Part shown: positions 33,253 to 39,674 of the stretch, piece by piece | Position numbering within the stretch: position 1 is the first letter of the stretch | Layout: every line of letters starts with the position of its first letter | Source: VRUE01 sp963764365 | Lineage (GTDB): Bacteria > Actinomycetota > Thermoleophilia > Solirubrobacterales > 70-9 | Assembly (NCBI GenBank): GCA_963764365.1 | Contig: CAVXSI010000015.1 | Span: forward strand, 248,001 to 312,000 | Reading direction: 5' to 3' | DNA length: 64,000 nt | Notes under the pieces: generated by a model | The model's database searches: none | The model's input: the letters and a program-made list of their open reading frames with translations, nothing else | Told to the model about the DNA's origin: nothing | Program-made: the position numbers and the translations under genes

Positions 33253-33256
33253 CATG

Positions 33257-33282
33257 AAAAGAGCGCCCGACCGGCGCTCTTT
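33257..33282. terminator. Hairpin terminator between the small-gene block and the RepA-like gene
   Basis: Perfect stem aaagagcgcc / ggcgctcttt with a 5-base loop, located directly after the small-gene series. The U-tract is short, so termination may be partial; the stem is symmetrical enough to work on both strands. Confidence 0.6.
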
Positions 33283-33297
33283 CCGAGGAGATGCACT

Positions 33298-33336
33298 ATG
33301 AACAACACCAGTATACCAAGTGAGGCAAGCGGATGA
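33298..33336 (+). CDS. 12-residue leader peptide coupled to the RepA-like gene
   Basis: The tiny frame MNNTSIPSEASG has a good ribosome site (gaggag, 33284-33289) and its TGA overlaps the ATG of the next gene (ggATGA). It probably serves to deliver ribosomes to the repA-like start by translational coupling, since that start has no ribosome site of its own. Confidence 0.45.
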   Translation: MNNTSIPSEASG

Positions 33337-34516
33337 CCGCCGACGGGCAGGACATCGACTTCGAGAAATCAGCCGCGCTCTACTTCGCCGGACTGTCCAG
33401 GCGCGAGAGGCGCAAAGCTTTTGAGCGGGTCAATACCAACGTGAAGTTGAAGCTATCGCCCGAGGAAGCGGAGAAGACCGACCTGCCCGAACCCGAACTC
33501 TTCCGCCCGGACCTGTCGAAGCCAGCACCCCCGCCCCGCTTCGCCATCGACGATACCTTCGAGTACGAAACCGTAAACCTCATTGCGGGCGATGGCGGCA
33601 GCTCAAAGTCAACGCAAGCCAAGCGGATGGCGGTCGCGGCGGTCAACGGGGAGGATTGGATCGGCCGCAAGGTCAACGCCGAGCGCGTGATGTATCTCGA
33701 TGAGGAGAATCCGAAGCGGGTACCGCATGCGCGGCTGCGCGCTCTGGGGCTGAAGGAGTGGGACAACCTCCACTACTACTCGCGGCAGGGCATCGTGCTG
33801 GGCGATAAGGAGGGATTGTGGGAGCGTTGGCTTGAGTACGAGCTTGAAACCTTCCGGCTCGGGCTTGTCTTTCTCGACGGCGCCCAGGCTTGCACGACGG
33901 TCGAAGTCAACGACAACGATTCTGTAGTCGCCCTCTACCGCGTCCTGCGCCGCCTCGCCTCCACCTATAACTGCGCCATCATCCTGATACACCACGCCCG
34001 CAAGCCGCCGGTAGGCGCCAGCGATGACGCCGAGGGGATGTCCACGATGGGCGCCCGGCAATTCCACAATCAGGCTGACCGGCACGTCAGCTTCAAGAAG
34101 GCCGGACCTTTGAAACCGAACCGACCAAAACCGGCGACACCACCCGCCGGGAGTTCATCATGACCGGCAACAAGGACCGGATGGATGATGAGGGCGGCGC
34201 CGAGCTGGTCATCCTGACGAGCGGGCGGTCGAAGTCCAAGGCGCTGAACTGGATGCGGATTGAGTCCGGCGGTCCCGTTGCCAACCGGCGCGACGAGTTG
34301 GAGGTCGAGATTACCGAGTTCATCTGCGGGGAGGGCCGCACCGTCAGCACAGCGGAAATCGCGGGCGCCGTTGACGAGAAGGTCGAATCGCGGACCTTCC
34401 AACGCGCCCTGACCGCCGCGCATACCGGCAAGGCGCCGCGTGTCGAAAAGGAGAAGCGGGGGCACTACGCGCCGCGCGAGGTCAAGCCGCCGTCCGAGCT
34501 GGCGGGGGCGATGTAA
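33333..34516 (+). CDS. RepA-like AAA ATPase (hexameric helicase type), one apparent frameshift
   Basis: Plasmid/phage-type ATPase related to RepA of IncQ plasmids (AAA_25). Walker A is GDGGSSKST (about 86-94), then VMYLDEENPKRV, Walker B LVFLDGAQA and the sensor segment IILIHHARK. The first frame stops at 34163 with a non-typical tail. The neighbouring frame gives TFETEPTKTGDTTRREFIMT and continues to 34516, including VSTAEIAGAVDEKVESRTFQ. One indel near 34101-34107 would join them into about 394 residues. It suggests the excised circle can replicate or unwind its DNA. Confidence 0.75.
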
Positions 34517-34789
34517 TGGTGCTTTCGCCGCCGGATCGTGGGGTTGTTCCGCCCGCCCGCCCCTATATAGGGTTGACGGGTGGCGGGTTCTCCGACCTTT
34601 CGCCCGCTTCCGCCACTTCACCCGTCAGCGTCCGCCGCCCCCTCCATGCGGTCCGCGTGGGCGCGGACCCGCACGGGAGCGGGGCTTACGGACCGGACAA
34701 CCGGCTCCCGGCCGCCGAGAACCCGCCACGACCCGTCAAGTTCCCGCCATTTACCCCGTGGCGGGTCGCATGGCGGGAAAGGGCGGCTG
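34517..34789 (+). other. Repeat-bearing, mainly non-coding stretch behind the RepA-like gene; possible origin
   Basis: An open frame starts at 34514 (TAATG overlap), but its product is proline/arginine-rich and unlike a protein family, so I do not call a gene. The stretch holds cccctataggg-like palindromic sequence near 34561-34573 and several copies of ggcggg/cccgcc (for example gtggcgggt at 34578 and 34758, cccgccat at 34743). Repeats beside a replication ATPase are typical of origins; this is inference only. Confidence 0.35.
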
Positions 34790-35508
34790 ATGACCCCCAC
34801 AACCCCGCCCGACCTGCTGGCTGCCAGCCGCTCGCTGGGCGCCACGCGAGCATCTGCTCGACGGTCGCCCTGCCTTCGATGGCTTGGAGGTTTTCTCGAT
34901 GCTCGCCGAGGCTGCCGAGCGGGTCGAAGATGCCGGGCTGCCAGAGCGCGGCTCTGACGCCGTCAGCGTCGCCGGACTGGCTCGCATTCTTCGCGGCGGC
35001 GACTTGGCGCCAGCGCGCAAGCGCCCTCACCAGCGCAAGGTTGAGCCAGCGCCTGTCGAGGCCGCCGAGCTAGAGCCTGCCGAGGTCGAGCCTGTCGAGT
35101 CCGAGCCTGCTCGAAGACAACCGCTTCGCCTACTCGGATTCGGACCTGCTGGGCGTCCTCACCACCGAGCCACAGCGCGCTACTGCAATAGCCCGCCGGT
35201 TGGGCGTCACAGATAGCGGCTCGGTGGTGCGGCGCTGCAAAGCAGTAGACGGCGCGGACGTGCTGCCGACTCGCGCCGGACGCCCAACGATGGTCCGCCT
35301 CACTCCCGACGAACCGGACGATCCGGTCCCTACAGGGCATCGGCGCTGTATCGGCTGCGCCCGCATCCTGCCGCTGACCGCGGCGCACTTTCAGCCAAAG
35401 GCGCGCTGCGTCGCCGGGCTAACGCCGAACTGCCGCGAATGCCTCGCCGCCCAACGGCGCGAGAAGTATCGCCAGCGCACCAACCCCGACGCGCTAAAAT
35501 CCTCTTAG
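34790..35508 (+). CDS. Element protein with winged-helix and zinc-finger parts, two apparent frameshifts
   Basis: Starts MTPTTPPDLLAASRSLGATR after aaaggg. The next frame supplies REHLLDGRPAFDGLEVFSML and a Glu/Pro repeat (VEPAPVEAAELEPAEVEP). A third supplies LLEDNRFAYSDSDLLGVLTT and a winged-helix-like stretch (RATAIARRLGVTDSGSVVRR). It ends with a CxxC...CxxC finger (CIGCARILP ... CRECLAAQRREKYRQR). Two single-base indels (about 34850 and 35106) would give one protein of about 238 residues. The finger resembles those near HNH domains in phage proteins. Function unknown; DNA binding is likely. Confidence 0.55.
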
Positions 35509-35510
35509 TA

Positions 35511-36059
35511 ATGGCATCCCTACTTGACCATCTAGATACCGTCCACGGCGGCGGCCGCGATTTCCTCGCGGAGCAAATCGTCGCGGGGATGGAGAACCGT
35601 CAGATTGCCGACGCCATCGCGGCGAAGTTCGGCATCGACCCGCCGACCGTTCGCTCTGTCTCCCATTGGCGCAACCACGACCGCAAGCTGCTGGACGCCG
35701 TGGTGAAGCTGCGCGAGTCCGGCGCGTCCCCCGCCCGCGCTCACGCGACCGTCATCGCCGCGCTGGAAAAACGCCTTGAGGACGCAGACGATTTGCCCAC
35801 TGACGCGCTGCTGGAAATCGAGAAGGCCATCCGCCGCCAGTCCGGGCGCCCCGCCCCGGCCGCTGATTCCGAGGGCGGCGCAGTCATCCCTCGCGCTGCG
35901 ATGGTCGCCTTCTATTGGAGACTTGCCGACGATGGCGTTTTCGACACCCTGCCCGACGATCCGACCGGCGAGGAAATCCTAGATGCGATTCCCGATGATC
36001 GTTGGCCGGAACTGGAGGAACTGATCCCGGTCTGGGACGGTTCCCGCGTGACCTTCTAA
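35511..36059 (+). CDS. Hypothetical element protein with helix-turn-helix-like N-terminus
   Basis: A 182-residue acidic protein. Residues about 28-55 (MENRQIADAIAAKFGIDPPT) suggest a helix-turn-helix, followed by a helical region (ATVIAALEKRLEDADDLPTD) and an acidic C-terminus (ILDAIPDDRWPELEELIPVW). ATG at 35511 lies two bases after the previous stop. It might be a terminase-small-subunit-like or regulatory protein, but I cannot place it in a family. Confidence 0.6.
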   Translation: MASLLDHLDTVHGGGRDFLAEQIVAGMENRQIADAIAAKFGIDPPTVRSVSHWRNHDRKLLDAVVKLRESGASPARAHATVIAALEKRLEDADDLPTDALLEIEKAIRRQSGRPAPAADSEGGAVIPRAAMVAFYWRLADDGVFDTLPDDPTGEEILDAIPDDRWPELEELIPVWDGSRVTF

Positions 36060-36285
36060 ACCGCGCTTGCGGGACCCGCGCTCTGTTCGTAGCCCTAGAA
36101 CCCCACGGCCCGAACGATCCCACGTCTTTCTCGACTTTTTCGGTCAAGAATGCCGAAATCCGGCCGAATCTCCCGGCCGCCTGAGCGCTTCCAGGGCGCG
36201 CTGATCCGCTTCCAGGGCAGTAGGACGCCAGGCAGTGCCTCGAACGCCCGCGAGACGGCCGCTCCGCAGCGCCTGTCAGGGCATG

Positions 36286-36309
36286 AAAAAGCCCGGCGCT
36301 ATGGCCGGG
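36286..36309 (-). terminator. Intrinsic terminator of the small serine recombinase
   Basis: On the minus strand cccggc-catagc-gccggg is followed by cttttt, a standard Rho-independent terminator about 30 bases past the likely recombinase stop at 36339. Confidence 0.75.
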
Positions 36310-36338
36310 CCGGGTACTGCCGGGATTGTGGGGTCGCG

Positions 36339-36988
36339 CTAGACGCGCTTCAAGATGGCCGTGTACCGACGACGGCCGCCACTGGCTGCCGCCGCGTGGG
36401 GTCGGCACGCGCGTCCGCATTCAGTTTGTCGGCGATCTTCTGGAGGCTCCAGCCCGCCGAGCGCTGGCGCCTGATTCGCTGGTAGAGCGCATCGCTCTTG
36501 CCCAGCGGCGGGCGCCCGAGCCGGATGCCTTCGCTGCGCTTGACCGCAAGCCCTTCGCGGGTGCGCTCGCCGATCCGCTTGCGCTCGGCCTGCGCGAAGG
36601 CGGCGACGACGAACGCGGCCGCCTCGCCCATGCTGGTCGAAGTGTCGATGTCGAGGTCGAGCAGTCGCAGCGCCCAGCCCTGCTTGGCCGAGAGCTTGAG
36701 CAGGTCGGCGAAGTCCCCCACGTCGCGGCCGAGCCGGTCGAGCTTGGCGACGATCATCCCGTCCGCCTCGCCCCCGGCCAGCATCGCGAGCGCGCGCTGG
36801 ATGCCCGGCCGCTTCAGGTTCTTCCCGCTCGCCACGTCTTCGATGACTTCGACCAGCGTCCAACCGCGCCGCTCCGCCTCAGCTTCAATCGCTCGGCGCT
36901 GAGCCTCCAGCCCCACGCCGTTGTCGCCCTGCTCATCGGTGCTGACGCGCAGGTAGCCGATGATCGTCTTCACGTTGGGGTTATGCAT
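36339..36988 (-). CDS. Small serine recombinase (resolvase/invertase), C-terminal indels
   Basis: Resolvase-family enzyme with catalytic serine in IIGYLRVSTDEQ (about residue 16), the second motif VAKLDRLGRDVGDFADLLK and the E-helix region TSMGEAAAFVVAAFAQAERK. The continuous frame ends at 36350 with a non-typical tail. The family's C-terminal pattern is split over three frames (KIADKLNAD, RVPTPRGGSQWRPSSV, YTAILKRV) and ends at 36339, which implies two single-base indels. A strong ribosome site aggaggaacg precedes the ATG. It may resolve element multimers. Confidence 0.85.
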
Positions 36989-37025
36989 CGTTCCTCCTAG
37001 CTTGGCTCATCAGCGCGGCGGGCGC

Positions 37026-37338
37026 TACCCGCTCGCGGACCCGGCCACGTCGCCGGGGTTTCGCCTATCGATCCTTGGCGCGAAAACGAACCCGCGCTCG
37101 AAGGATAAAAAAAGGAAAGCGCAGAAGGCTTGCGGCTGGCATCGCTGACTGCGACCGCGAACGCTGCCGTCCTCATAGACGCGGACGATCTTGGCGCAGG
37201 GTCGCTTGCCCTGGTCGGCGTCCCACTTGCCACTTGGCGGCGGGAAGCAGGCGCGCGGCGACTGCCGGGTACGGCGCTGGCGATCCCGGCGGCCAGGGCG
37301 AGGGCGACGATTGCGGCGGCGATGGCTGACTTGAACAT
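37026..37338 (-). CDS. Small secreted protein, one apparent frameshift
   Basis: The N-terminus MFKSAIAAAIVALALAAGIA is a clear signal peptide (cleavage after a SAVPGSRR-type region possible), with ribosome site gaaagga. After about 35 residues the convincing sequence moves to another frame: GKWDADQGKRPCAKIVRVYE, then DGSVRGRSQRCQPQAF, ending at about 37026. The frame without the shift reads low-complexity Ser/Arg. The four or so cysteines fit a small disulfide-bonded exported protein. Function unknown. Confidence 0.5.
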
Positions 37339-37524
37339 GGAGATTCCTTTCGCTTGGGTTTGTGCTGTCCCCACCCTACCACGAAAATGACCGTTTTTGT
37401 GTATGGGATTCCGGCGCGCTACAGCATCCAAACCCTTTTGTCAAGCCAGAAATGGGAAAATGTCGGTCGATGGGTTGTAGGGGCGGGGGCGTGTAATATG
37501 CGACTTCCAGGGTGGCCACGAACC

Positions 37525-37606
37525 CACAATCCAGCCCTGCCGGGGCGTGGGATTGTGAGCCTCTTGACGCTCCCAGGTTGATTACGTCGCGGGCGGTCCC
37601 TACCCT
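37525..37606 (+). promoter_or_regulatory. Integrase promoter region: inverted repeat and near-consensus promoter
   Basis: An inverted repeat cacaatcc/ggattgtg (37525-37532, 37550-37557) lies just upstream of TTGATT (37578-37583), a 17-base spacer and TACCCT (37601-37606). The GTG start is only eight bases past the -10, so the integrase mRNA is probably leaderless. The inverted repeat is a candidate operator. Confidence 0.6.
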
Positions 37607-37613
37607 GTTCGCC

Positions 37614-39290
37614 GTGAGCAAGCTGCGAGCCGCTGGCTACGTCCGCGTCTCTACTGCCCGCCAGGCGGCCGAGGGACTGTCGATGCCCGAGCAAACGGGC
37701 GCGATCCGCGACCTAGCCGACCGCGAAGGTTGGGAGCTGGTCGAGCTGTTCACGGATGCCGGAGTCAGCGGGCGCAAGGCCGACCGCCCCGAGCTAGGCC
37801 GGATGCTGGAATCGCTCGACTCTCTCGACCGCGTAGTCGTTACGTCGCTAGACCGGCTCGGCCGCAATGCCGCCGGGATGCTGGAGCTATTCGACCGGCT
37901 GCGCCGTGAGGGCGTGGAGCTGGTCGCCATCCGACAAAACATCGATACGTCAACCGCGATGGGGCGGCTGATTCCAAACCTTATGGCGGTACTGGCGCAG
38001 TGGGAGGCCGAGCAATTGGGCGAGCGAGTCGCAGCCACGGCCGCCGAGCGAGCCAGCGAAGGGCGACATCATGGCCGCGCCCCATTCGGCTACGAAAGCA
38101 AGGGCGGCGAGCTGGTCCCAGACGATGCACGCGCTCCCACGATCCGGCGCATCTTCGCGCTGGCGGCCGCCGGGACCTCGCAGCGCCAGATTGGCCGCAT
38201 TCTCAACAGCGAGGGAATCAAGCCGCTGCGCGGCCGCCAATGGTCGCAGCCGAGCGTCGCCGCGCTGCTTCGCAATCCCACCTTTAAAGGTTTTCTGCCC
38301 TACAACGGCGACGTGATCCCGGGGACGCATAAACCGCTTGTGGACGTGGCGACGTGGGATCGGGTCGCGGCGCTGCGCGAGGCCGGTACGCGCTCGCGCA
38401 AGGGCGGACCCGGCCGCTCGCCCGCCGGTCGCCATCTGTTCACTCGCGGGCTGCTGCGCTGCGCGCACTGCGGGAGCGCGATGCTCCCACGGACCTACAA
38501 GGCGGAAGGGCGGGAATCCTACGTCTGCAAGGGTCGCTCGGACTTTGGGATCGACCATTGCCCGCAAGCGCCGCTACCGCGCGACAAAATCGACGTGGCC
38601 GCGCTCGACTACTTTCGCGAGGTCGGGCTAGACGTGGAGGCGATGCGGGCCGAGCTGGACGCCGCCGTCAAGAGCCGCCGGGAGCTGGTCGCCGCGCGGC
38701 TGCGCGAAGCTGAAACCGACGAGACTACGGCCGCCGACCGGCTCGCGCGGGTCCGGCGGGACTATCAGGATGGCGAGCTGGAGGCCGCCGACTGGAAGTC
38801 GATGTCGGCCGAGCTAAGCGCCGAGCTGGAGGCCGCCCGCGCCGAGCTGCGCCAAGCCCAAGAGCGCGACGCCGCGCTGGTCGAGGCGGAAGCCAACGCC
38901 GACGATCCCGAGGCCGAGGCGCTGGCGCGGCTGGAGTCGATCCGCCAGTCGGTCGCCGGGAAGATTGAGGACGCCGAGGGCATCAACGCAGTGCGGGCGG
39001 CGCTGGTCGATATGTTCGACGCGTTCTACGTGCGCGTTCTCGCGGCCGCCGACCCGCTCGACCCGGCCGACGCCCTGCCGGGCGAGCTGGATGCCGCCGA
39101 GCGGGTCCGGGCGCAGGCGCGCGAGGCGCTGCGTCGGGCCGGGTCAGAGGCATTCGAGGCGGCCGACTGGAGCATCATCCCGATGCCGCGCCCAGAGCTG
39201 GTCAGCGGCATTGACGACGCCTTTCAGCCGATCTTGCGCAGGCGTGGTCTAGGCGTACCTGACAAAGATAACGACGGCTTGACCAGGTAG
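37614..39290 (+). CDS. int: Large serine integrase of the element
   Basis: Site-specific recombinase for integration and excision; 558 residues from GTG 37614. The catalytic domain has AAGYVRVSTARQAAEG (Ser13), VVVTSLDRLGRNAAGMLELF and QWEAEQLGERVAATAAE. Next come the recombinase domain (NPTFKGFLPYNGDVIPGTHK), the zinc ribbon (LRCAHCGSAMLPRT ... YVCKGR ... HCPQ) and a long coiled coil (about 380-480). The last three codons and the TAG stop (39281-39290) lie beyond the crossover point in chromosomal DNA. In the excised circle the frame would continue into the left end, ending TTYSLSLFPAFAAAGAGK. No frameshift is seen here. Confidence 0.95.
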   Translation: MSKLRAAGYVRVSTARQAAEGLSMPEQTGAIRDLADREGWELVELFTDAGVSGRKADRPELGRMLESLDSLDRVVVTSLDRLGRNAAGMLELFDRLRREGVELVAIRQNIDTSTAMGRLIPNLMAVLAQWEAEQLGERVAATAAERASEGRHHGRAPFGYESKGGELVPDDARAPTIRRIFALAAAGTSQRQIGRILNSEGIKPLRGRQWSQPSVAALLRNPTFKGFLPYNGDVIPGTHKPLVDVATWDRVAALREAGTRSRKGGPGRSPAGRHLFTRGLLRCAHCGSAMLPRTYKAEGRESYVCKGRSDFGIDHCPQAPLPRDKIDVAALDYFREVGLDVEAMRAELDAAVKSRRELVAARLREAETDETTAADRLARVRRDYQDGELEAADWKSMSAELSAELEAARAELRQAQERDAALVEAEANADDPEAEALARLESIRQSVAGKIEDAEGINAVRAALVDMFDAFYVRVLAAADPLDPADALPGELDAAERVRAQAREALRRAGSEAFEAADWSIIPMPRPELVSGIDDAFQPILRRRGLGVPDKDNDGLTR

Positions 39291-39625
39291 TCGTCGGCCC
39301 CGAACTCGAGCCCGCGGACGCGGTCGTCGTCGGCGCCGCGGCCGGTGAGGACGATCACCGGCAGCGCCGGGTCGAAGCGCGAGGCGATCCCGTCGGCCTC
39401 GCGGATCTCCTGCAGGACGTCGAGACCCGAGGCGTCCGGAAGGGTCAGGTCGAGCAGCATCAGGTCCGGCTGCTTGTAGCGGCAGAGCCGCAGCGCGTCG
39501 GAGGCGCTCGGCGCCGGCAGGACGCCGAAGCGGTCGGCCACCAGGTGGTCGCAGAGCAACTCCAGCGTCGTCGTGTCGTCCTCGCAGACGACGACGCTGG
39601 CGATCTCGCGGCGGTGCGGAAGCAT
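39224..39625 (-). pseudogene. Response regulator, 5' half (receiver domain)
   Basis: Receiver domain of the regulator whose C-terminal half is at 29579-29947. Acidic pocket CEDD, phosphoacceptor Asp in LMLLDLTLPDASG, Thr in VIVLTGRG and the invariant Lys in DDYLVKP are all present. From 39280 downward the frame enters the element antisense to the integrase and ends with the foreign tail SLSLSGTPRPRLRKIG. It lacks only the last receiver helix, so it might fold poorly. Joined to the other half it reads DDYLVKPFHYPELRARI, the normal family sequence. Confidence 0.93.
39261..39300. other. attR, right junction of the integrative element
   Basis: Core acggcttgac at 39274-39283, crossover TT probably at 39279-39280. 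Left arm gacaaagataacgac (element) and right side caggtagtcgtcgg (host). The element arm of attR and the element arm of attL (gacgtattctttgtc) are inverted repeats in 12 of 15 positions, typical of serine-integrase attP sites. Confidence 0.88.
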
Positions 39626-39674
39626 GCCCTACCAAGGGCACAGCGACCGAAACTCTCCCCCCTCCCGGGCGCGA

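Larger units (their letters stand above)
29948..39280. mobile_element. 9.3-kb integrative element with large serine integrase, inserted in a response-regulator gene
   Basis: The region has a different gene style from its surroundings: many short plus-strand genes, lower GC and phage/plasmid-like content. In order: small winged-helix protein, Xre regulator, M41-like protein, second Xre-like protein, three small proteins, second M41-like protein, RepA-like ATPase, zinc-finger protein, hypothetical, small serine recombinase, secreted protein and large serine integrase at the right end. No capsid, portal, terminase or conjugation genes are recognisable, so it is not a complete phage; it may be a small integrative element or satellite. 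Both ends carry the same 10-bp core, and removing the element restores the host gene in frame. Confidence 0.9.

Noticed and set aside
34516..35073. 185-codon frame after the RepA-like gene
   Set aside because: Starts with a TAATG overlap, but its product is Pro/Arg-rich and its second half is out of frame with the more convincing protein at 34790-35508.
36060..36338. Additional coding gene between the hypothetical and the recombinase
   Set aside because: Only short shadow frames were found; the stretch holds the recombinase terminator and otherwise nothing I can identify.
29948..39280. Complete temperate prophage
   Set aside because: Integrase and regulators are present, but no capsid, portal, tail, large terminase or lysis gene could be recognised.
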